Source: Planococcus rifietoensis
Lineage (GTDB): Bacteria > Bacillota > Bacilli > Bacillales_A > Planococcaceae
Reading direction: 5' to 3'
DNA length: 64,000 nt
Assembly (NCBI RefSeq): GCF_001465795.2
Contig: NZ_CP013659.2
Location: forward strand, 1,258,501-1,322,500
How positions within the stretch are numbered: position 1 is the stretch's first letter; each line of letters starts with the position of its first letter. The notes under the pieces are model-generated. The model was given only the letters and a program-made list of their open reading frames with translations, did no database searches and had not been told where the DNA came from. The translations under genes and the position numbers were made by a program. Positions 26,888-36,692 of this stretch are shown here, piece after piece.

Positions 26888-28240
26888 TTGGCGACCGACC
26901 CGTACTTAAGTGTTGCAGCATTAACGAAATACATAAAAAAGAAATTCGATGCCGACCCTCATTTGCGTGATGTCTACGTAAAAGGGGAGCTATCGAACGT
27001 AAAAATCCATACGAGCGGGCATATCTATTTCACGTTGAAAGACCAGAAAGCACGCATGCCGGCGGTGATGTTCTCAGCGAAGGCAAAATCGATGAAATTC
27101 CGTCCAGAAAGCGGCATGACCGTCCTGATCCGCGGAGATATCTCTGTGTATGAAGCATCGGGACAATACCAATTATATGCCCAATCGATGCAGCCCGACG
27201 GCATCGGCGATTATTATTTGGCGTTTGAACAATTAAAGGAAAAGCTCAGCAAAGAAGGCTTATTCAATGCTGCGCATAAACAGCAACTGCCTCAGTTTCC
27301 TGAAAAAGTCGCAGTCATCACCGCACAAACAGGGGCAGCGGTGCGTGACATCATCACGACGCTCAGGCGCCGTTACCCGCTTGCGCGAATTGTGCTGTTT
27401 CCGACATTGGTGCAAGGCCAGGGAGCCGTCCAGTCGATCGTCCAGTCCATCCAACAAGCGAACCGCACAGACAGTGACGTTTTGATTGTCGGGCGGGGCG
27501 GCGGTTCGATTGAAGACCTGTGGGCATTCAACGAAGAAGCAGTGGCGCGGGCGATTTATGATTCGGCCATTCCGGTCATCTCGGCGGTCGGTCACGAAAC
27601 GGACACGACGATCGCCGATTTTGTAGCCGATTTGCGCGCAGCCACCCCGACAGCCGCAGCAGAGCTCGCGGTGCCGAGCCGCATCGAGTTGCTCGAGCGC
27701 GTCATGGGGCAGCGCCAAGTGATGTTCAGGCTCTTGTCGAACGATTTGGAACAGCGCCGCATCCGACTGACGCAGCTGCAAAATTCCTATCCGATGGCCT
27801 ATCCAGACCGGCTCTACCGCCCCTTCATCGAACGCATCGAGCGGGCGACGGATGCACTGCAGCGCGAGACTGTGTTGACGGCCAGGCGTTCAAGAGACCG
27901 GTTGGCTATGCTTTCGCGCCAATTGGAAAATCGCAACCCGTCTGACCGCATCCGCCAAGCAGAACGTGATTTAGCCAGTCTTGGAGATCGGCTCGACCAG
28001 CGCATCACACAAGTTTTCCGTCAGCGGGACCAGCAATTAAAGTCTGCGATCCGTACGCTGGATGCGCTCAGTCCGCTAAAAATCATGGACAGGGGCTATG
28101 CGATTCCGTTCAAAGAAGGCGGAGTAGTGAAATCGGTTGGCCAGCTGAAACGCGGCGACCGGCTGAGCCTTTCATTGAAAGACGGGGAAGTCGAGACCGT
28201 CATCGAAGCGATCAACCCAAAAGATAAGGAGCGCGACTAA
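26888..28240 (+). CDS. xseA: Exodeoxyribonuclease VII large subunit
   Basis: Large subunit of the single-strand-specific exonuclease VII, which degrades DNA from both ends. 450 residues: N-terminal OB-fold (VYVKGELSNVKIHTSGHIYFTLKD), catalytic central domain with IVGRGGGSIEDLWAFNEE and VGHETDTTIADFVAD, and a long coiled-coil C-terminal part. The start is TTG at 26888 preceded by AGGGGTTGA. xseB begins at the very next base after its stop. Confidence 0.95.
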   Translation: MATDPYLSVAALTKYIKKKFDADPHLRDVYVKGELSNVKIHTSGHIYFTLKDQKARMPAVMFSAKAKSMKFRPESGMTVLIRGDISVYEASGQYQLYAQSMQPDGIGDYYLAFEQLKEKLSKEGLFNAAHKQQLPQFPEKVAVITAQTGAAVRDIITTLRRRYPLARIVLFPTLVQGQGAVQSIVQSIQQANRTDSDVLIVGRGGGSIEDLWAFNEEAVARAIYDSAIPVISAVGHETDTTIADFVADLRAATPTAAAELAVPSRIELLERVMGQRQVMFRLLSNDLEQRRIRLTQLQNSYPMAYPDRLYRPFIERIERATDALQRETVLTARRSRDRLAMLSRQLENRNPSDRIRQAERDLASLGDRLDQRITQVFRQRDQQLKSAIRTLDALSPLKIMDRGYAIPFKEGGVVKSVGQLKRGDRLSLSLKDGEVETVIEAINPKDKERD

Positions 28241-28477
28241 ATGGCAGAAAATAACATGATGTTCAACGACGCAATGGAGCAGTTGGAGGAAATCGTCAAG
28301 CTGCTCGAACAAGGCGATGTGCCGCTCGAAGAAGCACTGACGCTTTACCAAAAAGGCATGGAGTTATCGAAGCTGTGCCACGATAAATTGAAAAATGCCG
28401 AAACCCAGCTGGTGACAATGATGAAAGATGGAAAAGAAGTGCCTGCTGAAATCGAAGGGGAAGGGAATGCACAATGA
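28241..28477 (+). CDS. xseB: Exodeoxyribonuclease VII small subunit
   Basis: A 78-residue helical hairpin protein (FNDAMEQLEEIVKLLEQGDVPLEEALTLYQKGMEL) that packs in several copies on the XseA coiled coil. It abuts xseA and overlaps ispA by 4 bases. Confidence 0.95.
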   Translation: MAENNMMFNDAMEQLEEIVKLLEQGDVPLEEALTLYQKGMELSKLCHDKLKNAETQLVTMMKDGKEVPAEIEGEGNAQ

Positions 28478-29352
28478 ACTTAAAACAATTCAGAACCCAT
28501 TATGAACCGGTCATCCAGCAGGAGATGGCGGAATTGATTAGCGGATTGGCCATTCCCGAATCCTTGAAGGAATCGATGCATTATTCGCTTCAGGCAGGGG
28601 GCAAGCGCATACGCCCGATGCTTGTGCTCGCCACTATGCATGAACAAGGCGCAGCCCATCCGGATGCTTTGAAAGTGGCGGCTGCAATTGAAATGATCCA
28701 TACATATTCCTTGATCCATGATGATTTGCCGAGCATGGACAACGATGACTTGCGGCGCGGGATGCCGACGAACCATAAAGTGTTCGGGGAAGCTGTCGCC
28801 ATTCTTGCGGGAGATGCTCTGTTGACGTTCAGCTTTAGCATCATGGCGCGTCTGGACGATGTTTCTGCAGAAGACAAAGTGCGCCTCATCGACTTATTAT
28901 CGACAGCGGCCGGTGCAGAAGGCATGGTCGGCGGCCAAGTACTCGATATTGAAGGAGAAGAAAAGCAGCTGGGCTTGGAGCAATTGGAGCAAGTGCATTT
29001 ACTCAAGACCGGCGCGTTATTGACCTACAGCATCATTTCAGGAGCCATCCTCGCAGGAGCCAGTTCCGAGCAATTGGTGGCGCTTTCAACATTCGGCCGC
29101 CATCTCGGATTGGCGTTCCAGATCCAGGATGATATCTTGGATGTCACCGGCACTTCCGAAGAGCTCGGGAAAACGGCCGGCAAAGACGAAACGAGCGAGA
29201 AAAGCACGTACCCTGGCATCTTGACCTTGCCGAAAGCGAAAGAAAAATTGGATTACCATGCGCAACAAGCGCTAGATGCGCTAGATGGGCTTCCTGGCCA
29301 ACAGCAGCTATTGAAGGAATTGACCGAGCTGATCGTCCAGCGAAAAAGCTGA
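28474..29352 (+). CDS. ispA: Farnesyl diphosphate synthase
   Basis: Condenses dimethylallyl and isopentenyl diphosphates to geranyl and farnesyl diphosphate. 292 residues with both Asp-rich metal motifs: the first with D83, D84 and D89 (HDDLPSMDNDDLRRG) and the second FQIQDDILD; GGKRIRP near residues 42-48 binds diphosphate. The ATG overlaps the xseB stop (ATGA). Product chain length is assumed from the family. Confidence 0.94.
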   Translation: MNLKQFRTHYEPVIQQEMAELISGLAIPESLKESMHYSLQAGGKRIRPMLVLATMHEQGAAHPDALKVAAAIEMIHTYSLIHDDLPSMDNDDLRRGMPTNHKVFGEAVAILAGDALLTFSFSIMARLDDVSAEDKVRLIDLLSTAAGAEGMVGGQVLDIEGEEKQLGLEQLEQVHLLKTGALLTYSIISGAILAGASSEQLVALSTFGRHLGLAFQIQDDILDVTGTSEELGKTAGKDETSEKSTYPGILTLPKAKEKLDYHAQQALDALDGLPGQQQLLKELTELIVQRKS

Positions 29353-29367
29353 AATTAGGGCTCTTGT

Positions 29368-29395
29368 TTGTACATTTGCCCAGTCTTGCTATAAT
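29368..29395 (+). promoter_or_regulatory. Promoter for dxs
   Basis: A perfect TATAAT at 29390-29395 is preceded by TGC, forming an extended -10. The -35 region (TTGTAC, 16-bp spacer) is partial. Confidence 0.55.
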
Positions 29396-29446
29396 ATGGG
29401 GAGACAACAATACAGGAAAATATAGAAAAAAGGTGTGTGATGGCAA

Positions 29447-31357
29447 ATGGATCTTCATTCGATAACTGGTCCATCTTTCCTAAAAGAGCTGAATCCCGAG
29501 CAATTGGAGCTCTTAAGTGAAGATATCCGTCGATTTCTCATAGAAAATCTTTCGAAAACCGGTGGCCATATCGGCCCGAACCTCGGCGTAGTGGAATTGA
29601 CGATTGCACTTCACCGTGTTTTCAACAGCCCCGACGACAAATTGATTTGGGATGTCGGGCATCAGTCTTATGTCCATAAAATTTTGACAGGGCGTGCAGA
29701 TCAATTCGATACGCTGCGCCAGTTCAAAGGCCTGTGCGGCTTCCCGAAACGCAACGAAAGCGATCACGATGTCTGGGAAACCGGCCATAGCTCGACTTCC
29801 CTATCTGCGGCAATGGGCATGGCGGCAGCACGCGATATTAAAAAAGACAAAAATTATGTCATTCCGATCATCGGCGATGGCGCATTGACTGGCGGCATGG
29901 CGTTTGAGGCGCTGAACCACATTGGTCACGCGCAAACCGACATGACCGTCATCCTCAACGACAACGAAATGTCGATCGCACCGAATGTCGGGGCGCTACA
30001 TAGCGTTCTTGGACGCATGCGGACGGCCGGGAAATACAATAAAGTCAAAGACGACCTTGAATACTTGCTGAAAAAAGTACCGGCAGTCGGAGGCAAGCTC
30101 GCTTCAACGGCAGAGCGCGTCAAAGACAGCCTCAAATATTTGGTCGTTTCCGGCATGTTCTTCGAAGAGCTTGGATTCACCTATCTCGGCCCGATTGACG
30201 GGCATGACCTCGAGGAGCTTGAAGACAACCTGGAATACGCTAAGAAAACAAAAGGACCTGTTTTGCTTCACGTCATCACGAAAAAAGGCAAAGGCTATTT
30301 GCCGGCTGAACAGGATAAAATCGGCACATGGCACGGAATTGGGCCGTATAAAATGGAAACAGGCGATTTGGTGAAATCTTCCTCCACTGCTCCTTCTTGG
30401 AGCGGTTTGATCGCCGAAACCACTCGCAAGCTTGCCCGCACCGATGAGCGCATCGTCGCCATCACGCCGGCAATGCCTGTTGGGTCGAAATTGGAAGGAT
30501 TTGCCTCTGAGTTTCCTGAGCGCATGTTTGACGTGGGAATCGCTGAACAGCACGCGACCACAATGGCTGCAGGACTTGCAACGCAAGGCATGAAGCCGTT
30601 CCTGGCAATCTATTCGACATTTCTCCAGCGCGCGTATGACCAAGTGGTCCACGATATTTGCCGCCAGAACTTGAATGTCTTTATCGGCATCGACCGCTCG
30701 GGGCTTGTCGGAGCGGATGGCGAAACGCATCAAGGCGTTTTCGATATCGCCTTCTTGCGCCATCTTCCGAACATGGTCTTGATGATGCCAAAAGACGAAA
30801 ACGAAGGGCAGCACATGGTCAAGACGGCAATCGATTACGATGGCGGCCCGATTGCATTGCGCTATCCACGCGGCAATGGCCTAGGAGTGCCAATGGACGA
30901 TGAGCTGAAGGCAATTCCGATTGGCAGCTGGGAAGTGTTGGAAGAAGGAACGGATGCTGTCATTTTGGCATTCGGCACGACGATTCCGATGGCGCTTCAT
31001 GCTGCCGAGCAATTGCGTGAAGAAGGAATCCAGGTAGAAGTCGTCAACTCACGCTTCATCAAGCCGCTGGACGAAGAAATGCTTGCATCGATTTTCAGCC
31101 GCAAAGTGCCGGTTCTGACAATCGAGGAAGCGGTCTTGCAAGGCGGTTTCGGCAGTGCGGTTCTCGAATACGCACACGACAATGGCCACGAAGGCGCGGT
31201 TATCGACCGGATGGGCATTCCGGATCTCTTTGTTGAACACGGTGATGTTGCTGAGTTGATGGACGAAATCCATCTCAACAGCGACGAAGTGGTCAAACAA
31301 GTGAAACTGCGTGCAAAACAAAATTCACAACAGCAGGAGCGGTCGAACGCTCTATGA
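29447..31357 (+). CDS. dxs: 1-deoxy-D-xylulose-5-phosphate synthase
   Basis: Thiamine diphosphate enzyme that condenses pyruvate and glyceraldehyde 3-phosphate, the entry step of the MEP isoprenoid pathway. The 636-residue protein contains the ThDP motif GDGALTGG...[10 protein letters not shown], the substrate His in [12 protein letters not shown] and the pyrimidine-domain motif GIAEQHA. Closely parallels the B. subtilis protein. It supplies precursors to the neighbouring ispA product. Overlaps tlyA by 4 bases. Confidence 0.97.
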   Translation: MDLHSITGPSFLKELNPEQLELLSEDIRRFLIENLSKTGGHIGPNLGVVELTIALHRVFNSPDDKLIWDVGHQSYVHKILTGRADQFDTLRQFKGLCGFPKRNESDHDVWETGHSSTSLSAAMGMAAARDIKKDKNYVIPIIGDGALTGGMAFEALNHIGHAQTDMTVILNDNEMSIAPNVGALHSVLGRMRTAGKYNKVKDDLEYLLKKVPAVGGKLASTAERVKDSLKYLVVSGMFFEELGFTYLGPIDGHDLEELEDNLEYAKKTKGPVLLHVITKKGKGYLPAEQDKIGTWHGIGPYKMETGDLVKSSSTAPSWSGLIAETTRKLARTDERIVAITPAMPVGSKLEGFASEFPERMFDVGIAEQHATTMAAGLATQGMKPFLAIYSTFLQRAYDQVVHDICRQNLNVFIGIDRSGLVGADGETHQGVFDIAFLRHLPNMVLMMPKDENEGQHMVKTAIDYDGGPIALRYPRGNGLGVPMDDELKAIPIGSWEVLEEGTDAVILAFGTTIPMALHAAEQLREEGIQVEVVNSRFIKPLDEEMLASIFSRKVPVLTIEEAVLQGGFGSAVLEYAHDNGHEGAVIDRMGIPDLFVEHGDVAELMDEIHLNSDEVVKQVKLRAKQNSQQQERSNAL

Positions 31358-32199
31358 ATAAAGTGAAAAAAGAACGGGTGGATGTCCTGCTAGTCGAGCG
31401 GGGCATTTGCGAAACACGTGAAAAAGCCAAGCGTGCCATCATGGCTGGAGTGATTTTCTCTGGAACTGAACGCCTTGAGAAACCCGGCGAAAAAATCCCT
31501 GAAGATGCGCCGCTTGAAAAAAAGGGCAACGATCTGCGTTACGTCAGCCGCGGGGGCTTGAAACTGGAAAAAGCGCTCGCTGAATTCGATGTTGCAGTGG
31601 AAGGCAAAATGATGCTCGATATCGGTTCATCGACCGGTGGATTCACCGATTGTGCATTGCAAAACGGTGCCCGCCATGGTTATGCGCTCGATGTCGGCTA
31701 TAATCAACTGGCTTGGAAAATTCGGCAAGATCCGCGTGTCACCGTTATGGAACGCACCAACTTCCGCCACTCGAAACCTGAAGATTTTCGGGAAGGCTTG
31801 CCGGAAGTAGCGACCATTGACGTTTCCTTCATTTCGCTGCGCATTATCCTGCCGGTGCTGAAAACCATTTTGATCCCGGGCGGCGATTGCATTGCGCTCG
31901 TCAAACCACAGTTTGAGGCGGGGCGTGAGAAAGTCGGCAAAAAAGGCATCGTCCGCGATCCGAAAGTTCATCAGGAAGTGCTGCAAAAAGTGGCTGCCTA
32001 TGCAATCGACTGCGGTTTCGAAGTCAAGGCGATGACCCATTCACCAATTACCGGCGGTGAAGGCAATATCGAGTTTTTATTCCATCTTGTTTCCAACGAA
32101 CAGGCAACAAAAAGTGAATTGCCGGATGCGCATTCGTTCGCTCAAACGGTGGAGCGTGCCCATTTAGCATTCAAGGAAAAAAACACACAATCCGATTAA
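31354..32199 (+). CDS. yqxC: TlyA/YqxC family rRNA methyltransferase
   Basis: A 281-residue protein with an N-terminal S4 RNA-binding domain ([24 protein letters not shown]) and an FtsJ-like Rossmann methyltransferase domain with SAM motif [15 protein letters not shown] and a downstream LVKPQFEAG. The family methylates ribose in rRNA in some bacteria; members were once called hemolysins. The substrate in Bacillales is not settled. Same position as in B. subtilis, between dxs and argR. Confidence 0.9.
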   Translation: MNKVKKERVDVLLVERGICETREKAKRAIMAGVIFSGTERLEKPGEKIPEDAPLEKKGNDLRYVSRGGLKLEKALAEFDVAVEGKMMLDIGSSTGGFTDCALQNGARHGYALDVGYNQLAWKIRQDPRVTVMERTNFRHSKPEDFREGLPEVATIDVSFISLRIILPVLKTILIPGGDCIALVKPQFEAGREKVGKKGIVRDPKVHQEVLQKVAAYAIDCGFEVKAMTHSPITGGEGNIEFLFHLVSNEQATKSELPDAHSFAQTVERAHLAFKEKNTQSD

Positions 32200-32201
32200 C
32201 C

Positions 32202-32232
32202 GGGCAGGGGAATTTATTCCCTGCCTTTTTTC
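32202..32232 (+). terminator. Intrinsic terminator after yqxC
   Basis: GGCAGGGGAAT and ATTCCCTGCC make a stem with a very short loop followed by T6. Confidence 0.85.
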
Positions 32233-32344
32233 TGTCTGGCCAACGAAAATGAGTGAAGCTTGCCCATAAGGGGTAAATAGTTCTAGTGGGGCCAGGAAGT
32301 TTCCTTGTTTTCAAAACGGTTTAGAGGTACGATATAAAGTATAT

Positions 32345-32358
32345 GGAATAATTATTCA
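32345..32358 (+). promoter_or_regulatory. ARG box in the argR leader
   Basis: GGAATAATTATTCA matches the half-palindromic arginine operator consensus TGAAT-WWWW-ATTCA at 13 of 14 positions and lies 17 bp before the argR start, just downstream of a TATAAA at 32333-32338. This fits autoregulation by the arginine repressor. Confidence 0.6.
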
Positions 32359-32374
32359 CTCAAGGGGGAGCACC

Positions 32375-32824
32375 ATGAATAAAGGACAACGTCATATCAA
32401 AATCCGCGACTTGATCTCAAATCGCGAAATCGAAACGCAAGATGATTTGGTCGACTTATTGAAAGCTGCGGGCTATGAAGTGACGCAAGCAACCGTTTCT
32501 CGCGATATCAAGGAACTGCATTTAGTGAAGGTCCCATTGCAAGACGGCCGCTATAAATACAGCTTGCCGGCGGACCAGCGTTTTAACCCGATGCAGAAAC
32601 TGCACCGTGCGCTCACCGATGCGTTTGTCAGCATCGATGGGGCCAGTCATTTTCTGGTCATGAAAACCTTGCCGGGCAATGCCCATGCGATCGGTTCGTT
32701 GATCGACCATTTGGATTGGGAAGAAATTTTAGGGACCATCTGCGGAGATGATACGTGTTTGATCATTTGCCGTGATGTAGAACACCGCGAAGTGCTGAAA
32801 CAGCGTTTGATTGAAATGCTTTAA
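32375..32824 (+). CDS. argR: Arginine repressor
   Basis: Hexameric regulator (AhrC in B. subtilis) of arginine synthesis and breakdown. 149 residues: N-terminal winged helix with [18 protein letters not shown] and C-terminal arginine-binding domain with [15 protein letters not shown], whose paired Asp bind arginine. CAAGGGGGAG precedes the ATG. Single unit followed closely by recN, as in B. subtilis. Confidence 0.96.
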   Translation: MNKGQRHIKIRDLISNREIETQDDLVDLLKAAGYEVTQATVSRDIKELHLVKVPLQDGRYKYSLPADQRFNPMQKLHRALTDAFVSIDGASHFLVMKTLPGNAHAIGSLIDHLDWEEILGTICGDDTCLIICRDVEHREVLKQRLIEML

Positions 32825-32842
32825 TTAAAGAGGTGGATGTAT

Positions 32843-34540
32843 ATGCTGCGAGAATTGGATATCCGCAATTTTGCGATTATCGATACATTATCGGTCAGTT
32901 TTACAGAAGGCATGACAGTTCTGACAGGGGAAACCGGTGCCGGGAAGTCGATCATCATCGATGCCGTGCACTTACTAGCCGGAGGGCGAGGAAGCCAGGA
33001 ATTCATTCGCCACGGGGCCCAAAAAGCTGAAATCGAAGGCTTGTTCCAGATCGAGAGCGAAAAGCATCCAGTCCATAAAAAACTGGAGGATTTCGGGATT
33101 CAGGCGAGCGACGGGGATGTTTTGCTGCGCCGCGAGCTGAATGGCAAAGGAAAAAACGTTTGCCGCATCAATGGTAAACTGGTGACCATTTCCATTTTGC
33201 GTGAAGTGGGGGCCGCGTTGATCGATATCCATGGCCAGCACGAGACGCAGGAATTGATGGATGAAAAGCAGCATCTTCATCTATTGGATCAATTTGCCGG
33301 GAAACTTCTAACCAAAGCCAAAGAAGGCTATAGCCATACATTTGAAAAATACACGAAATTAAAGCGTGAATTTGCCAGCTATAATGAAAACGAACAGCAG
33401 ATCGCACAGCGCATCGACTTGCTGACGTTCCAATTGCGTGAAATCGAAGAAGCCCAGCTCGTGCCTGGGGAAGAAGAAACTTTGCTGGAAGAACGCAAGC
33501 GACTGCAGAATTTCACCAAAATCTTCGAGTCGATTTCACAAGCCCATGAAGCGATTCAAGGGGAGTCGAAGGGGCTCGATTGGGTCGGCAATGCGATGAG
33601 CGAACTTGAACACGCAGCAGCAGTCGATGAGCAGTTCCAAGAAGCGTCGGAATCGGTTGCCGGGGCCTTTTATCAACTTCAGGACACGTCAACTGAAATC
33701 AAGCGCATTTTGGACCAGCTGGAGTTCGACCCGGAACGGCTTAATGAAATCGAACAGCGCCTGGCATTATTGCAATCCTTGAAGCGCAAATACGGCGCAT
33801 CGGTTGAGGACATGTTGTTGTATCAGGAAGAGCAAGCGGACGAGCTCGATAAATTGCTCAACCGCGACCAACGCCTGCGCCTTGACCAGGAGAAACTGAA
33901 GGAATTGACCGAGGATTTGCGCATCGAAGCGGAAGAACTAACGATGCTGAGAAAACAAGCGGCAGCCAAATTATCGAAAGCGATCATGGAACAGTTAAAA
34001 GAGCTCCATATGGGTAAAGCCTCGTTTTCGGTGCAATTCAACTTGCTGCCAAAAGGCAAATTCGACCGTTTCGGCCAGGACAGCATCGCATTCCATATTT
34101 CGACGAATGTCGGGGAGCCGTTAAAGCCGCTGACAAAAGTCGCATCAGGCGGTGAATTGTCGCGCATGATGCTCGCATTGAAGACAATTTTTTCCAAGCA
34201 CCAAGGCATCACATCGATCATTTTCGATGAAGTCGATACGGGAGTCAGCGGGCGTGTAGCGCAGGCGATTGCCGAGAAAATCGCTGCCATTGCCCGCCAT
34301 TCCCAAGTGCTGTGCATTTCCCATTTGCCTCAAGTCGCAGCCATGGCAGATCAGCATCTGTTTATCGAGAAAAAAGTATCAAAAGACCGCACGACCACAT
34401 CGGTGAAAGAACTGGCAGGGCGCAAGCGCACTGAAGAAATGAGCCGTATGCTGTCAGGGGCGGAAATCACCGAATTGACCTTGCAGCATGCTGATGAATT
34501 ACTGACTTTGGCGAGGGACCGGAAGCTGTTGATGAAATAA
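32843..34540 (+). CDS. recN: DNA repair protein RecN
   Basis: SMC-like ATPase that gathers DNA ends during double-strand break repair. 565 residues: N-terminal Walker A GETGAGKSIIIDAV, a central coiled coil (about residues 160-370) and a C-terminal ABC signature and Walker B (ASGGELSRMMLALK; SIIFDEVDTGVSGR). The ATG at 32843 is chosen because AAAGAGGTGG is adjacent to the ATG at 32837, too close to serve it. Next gene is spo0A, 33 bp away; spoIVB, found between them in B. subtilis, is absent. Confidence 0.95.
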   Translation: MLRELDIRNFAIIDTLSVSFTEGMTVLTGETGAGKSIIIDAVHLLAGGRGSQEFIRHGAQKAEIEGLFQIESEKHPVHKKLEDFGIQASDGDVLLRRELNGKGKNVCRINGKLVTISILREVGAALIDIHGQHETQELMDEKQHLHLLDQFAGKLLTKAKEGYSHTFEKYTKLKREFASYNENEQQIAQRIDLLTFQLREIEEAQLVPGEEETLLEERKRLQNFTKIFESISQAHEAIQGESKGLDWVGNAMSELEHAAAVDEQFQEASESVAGAFYQLQDTSTEIKRILDQLEFDPERLNEIEQRLALLQSLKRKYGASVEDMLLYQEEQADELDKLLNRDQRLRLDQEKLKELTEDLRIEAEELTMLRKQAAAKLSKAIMEQLKELHMGKASFSVQFNLLPKGKFDRFGQDSIAFHISTNVGEPLKPLTKVASGGELSRMMLALKTIFSKHQGITSIIFDEVDTGVSGRVAQAIAEKIAAIARHSQVLCISHLPQVAAMADQHLFIEKKVSKDRTTTSVKELAGRKRTEEMSRMLSGAEITELTLQHADELLTLARDRKLLMK

Positions 34541-34573
34541 GGGTCCGGAGCCTGTATTTTAGGAGAGAAAAAT

Positions 34574-35326
34574 ATGGAGAAAATAAAAATCGCCATTGCC
34601 GATGACAACCGAGAGCTTGTCGAATTGATGACCGAATTTCTCGAATCACAGCCGAATATGGAAGTGGTGGGCGTTGCGTACGATGGCAGGGAATGCATCG
34701 GTATACTGGAACAGACCGAAGCGGATATCTTGCTGCTCGACATCATCATGCCGTACCTCGATGGGATTGCCGTGCTTGATGTCTTGCGTTCCGATGAGCG
34801 TATGAGCAAGATCCACGTCATTATGCTTTCTGCATTCGGCCAGGAATCGATCATGAGCCAAGCAGCCGATTATGGGGCTTCCTATTTTATCATGAAACCT
34901 TTCGAAACTGAGCGCCTGGTCGTCCAGATCAACCACATCATGAAAAATGGCGACCAAACAGCGAAGAGCGGCATGGTGACAAAAGACGAGCTCATTACCT
35001 TGAGATTGAAAGACATCGGCGTGCCGCCTCATTTGAAAGGCTATATGTATTTAAAAGCGGCGGTGTCGATCGTCGTGGATGAACCTTCTGCGCTTGGCAA
35101 AGTGACGAAAGAGCTGTATCCGAAAATTGCTTTGAAATTTGATACGACGGCAGCACGGGTCGAAAGGTCGATCCGCCATGCCATCGGGCAAGTGTGGGTG
35201 CGCAGCGAATCCGTAGCCCACATCGCAAACGTCTTTGGCTATAGTGAATCGCACCTCCAGTCGAAGCCGTCCAATTCTGAATTCATCGCCATGATCGTCG
35301 ACAGTCTCGGCACGCAAGAACAATAA
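34574..35326 (+). CDS. spo0A: Response regulator Spo0A
   Basis: Master regulator of post-exponential development in Bacilli. 250 residues: receiver domain with acidic pocket D10-D11, phosphoacceptor D56 (LLDIIMP) and K in FIMKPFE, then a linker and the sporulation-control DNA-binding domain with recognition helix region TTAARVERSIRHAI and the family ending KPSNSEFIAMI. All key residues look intact although two sporulation loci are missing nearby, so it may steer stationary-phase, biofilm or competence genes here. AGGAGAG precedes the ATG; any promoter must lie within recN. Confidence 0.95.
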   Translation: MEKIKIAIADDNRELVELMTEFLESQPNMEVVGVAYDGRECIGILEQTEADILLLDIIMPYLDGIAVLDVLRSDERMSKIHVIMLSAFGQESIMSQAADYGASYFIMKPFETERLVVQINHIMKNGDQTAKSGMVTKDELITLRLKDIGVPPHLKGYMYLKAAVSIVVDEPSALGKVTKELYPKIALKFDTTAARVERSIRHAIGQVWVRSESVAHIANVFGYSESHLQSKPSNSEFIAMIVDSLGTQEQ

Positions 35327-35333
35327 TATGCAC

Positions 35334-35368
35334 GAACCGGCGCCTGGAATGGGTGTCGGTTTTTTTTG
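35334..35368 (+). terminator. Intrinsic terminator after spo0A
   Basis: AACCGGCGCC pairs with GGGTGTCGGTT through several G-T pairs, followed by T8. Confidence 0.8.
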
Positions 35369-35525
35369 CGCGATAGCGCGCCAATAATAAATGTATTAAA
35401 CTACATAAGGTAATAGAAGGAAAACAAAAAACCGCCAACAAGGAAGCCCAACACTTGCAGCCAGTTCATGACATGATAAAATTAATGATTAAAGCTAGGT
35501 CCTATCCAGAAAAGGGGAGGAAGCT

Positions 35526-36257
35526 ATGTCTGAAATTGAAATTTATGCGCATCGTGGTGCCTCGGGGCATGCACTCGAAAATACATGGCGGGCGTTTGAA
35601 TTGGCTCATCAATTGGACGTCGGCATCGAGCTGGATATCCAGATGACACAGGACGGCATTGCGATCATTTACCATGACGATCAATTAAAACGATTGGCCG
35701 GTATGCAAGCGGATATTTATGAAATGTCGTATGAATCGCTGAAGTCGCTATCGATCCGCAAAAGGTTCAGGCGCTTCGGGCGCCATTCGATTCCACTAGC
35801 TTATGAAGTGATCGACTGGGCGAAAAAGAAACATATTCCCTTGAACGTTGAATTGAAAGCGTCCGTTGCCAGCCATCCAGAAGGGCCTGAAATCGTCTGC
35901 GCTTTGCTAGAAGGGGTGGAAGATATCCATCTTTCCTCATTTGACCCAGAGCTTCTTCGAAAGATGAAGAGCTTGTTGCCGCACGTGGAAATAGCATGGA
36001 TTTTAAAACGCGCCGTGCAGTGGAACGAACTGGAGAATTGCCAGTGGCTCGACAGCTTTCACTTCCATAAGAGGTTTCATAAGCCAAAATGGCTAGAACC
36101 GATTGCCAAGCTCGATAAACCGGTACGTCTTTACGGCATATCGGGAAATGAGCGCTTTCTGCGAAGTCTTCATCCTTCGGTTAAAGGGATCATCACAGAC
36201 TATCCTGCACGCGTAAAAGCTGTATGGGCGCAGGAAACCACCAAATTACAACCGTAA
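35526..36257 (+). CDS. yqiK: Glycerophosphodiester phosphodiesterase
   Basis: Hydrolyses glycerophosphodiesters to glycerol 3-phosphate and an alcohol. The 243-residue TIM-barrel protein shows the GDPD motif AHRGASGHALENTWRAFELA, metal Glu-x-Asp in GIELDIQMTQDG, HDDQLKR and LNVELKA, and no signal peptide, so it is cytosolic. GGGGAGGAAGCT precedes the ATG at 35526. Corresponds to B. subtilis yqiK by position. Confidence 0.9.
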   Translation: MSEIEIYAHRGASGHALENTWRAFELAHQLDVGIELDIQMTQDGIAIIYHDDQLKRLAGMQADIYEMSYESLKSLSIRKRFRRFGRHSIPLAYEVIDWAKKKHIPLNVELKASVASHPEGPEIVCALLEGVEDIHLSSFDPELLRKMKSLLPHVEIAWILKRAVQWNELENCQWLDSFHFHKRFHKPKWLEPIAKLDKPVRLYGISGNERFLRSLHPSVKGIITDYPARVKAVWAQETTKLQP

Positions 36258-36265
36258 CAACGGAA

Positions 36266-36304
36266 AAGAACGCCAGGAACCTTAGTCCCTGGCGTTCTTT
36301 TTAA
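36266..36304. terminator. Bidirectional terminator between yqiK and yqzF
   Basis: AAAGAACGCCAGG and CCTGGCGTTCTTT form a long stem between convergent genes, with A-rich and T-rich flanks. Confidence 0.9.
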
Positions 36305-36327
36305 TTTGTTCAAATGCCTGCAGTCAT

Positions 36328-36564
36328 TTAACGCTTTTGGAACCGTTCGGACACATTGCCTTTTTTACGGTCGCGGTTCAATAGAAATCCAGCGAAGAAG
36401 CCGATGCCAATTATTGTAAAAAGCGTCCCGAGCGTGAATTGCATCCAAAGAGCCGGATACGGTTCGAGCAATTTATTAAAAAGGGTATCCCGCATTAATT
36501 TGATGCCGTAAGCGGCCATGACGCCGGGAATGAGCAAAATGATAAATGCAATCAATCGTCCCAT
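36328..36564 (-). CDS. yqzF: DUF2627 family membrane protein
   Basis: A 78-residue protein with two hydrophobic helices (about 5-22 and 42-62) and a basic C-terminal tail (NRDRKKGNVSERFQKR). It matches the DUF2627/YqzF family next to the bkd regulator in B. subtilis; function unknown. Minus strand, with AAGGATG as ribosome site. Confidence 0.8.
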   Translation of the reverse strand: MGRLIAFIILLIPGVMAAYGIKLMRDTLFNKLLEPYPALWMQFTLGTLFTIIGIGFFAGFLLNRDRKKGNVSERFQKR

Positions 36565-36609
36565 CTATTCCACATCCTTCATGTTCCATTGTTTCCAATC
36601 CACTCAAAG

Positions 36610-36638
36610 TTGTCAAGAATTGTCCCCTGCGGTAGTCT
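36610..36638 (+). promoter_or_regulatory. Possible promoter for bkdR
   Basis: TTGTCA and TAGTCT are 17 bp apart, about 55 bp before the bkdR start. Confidence 0.45.
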
Positions 36639-36692
36639 AGAAATATGTGTGCAGTCCATTGCACGAATCGCAGCGGAAAGGTTTGAAGAGAA

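Noticed and set aside
35401..35469. Minus-strand 22-codon frame encoding a hydrophobic peptide beginning MNWLQVLGFL
   Set aside because: Looks like a membrane helix but has no ribosome site and is very short; not enough support.
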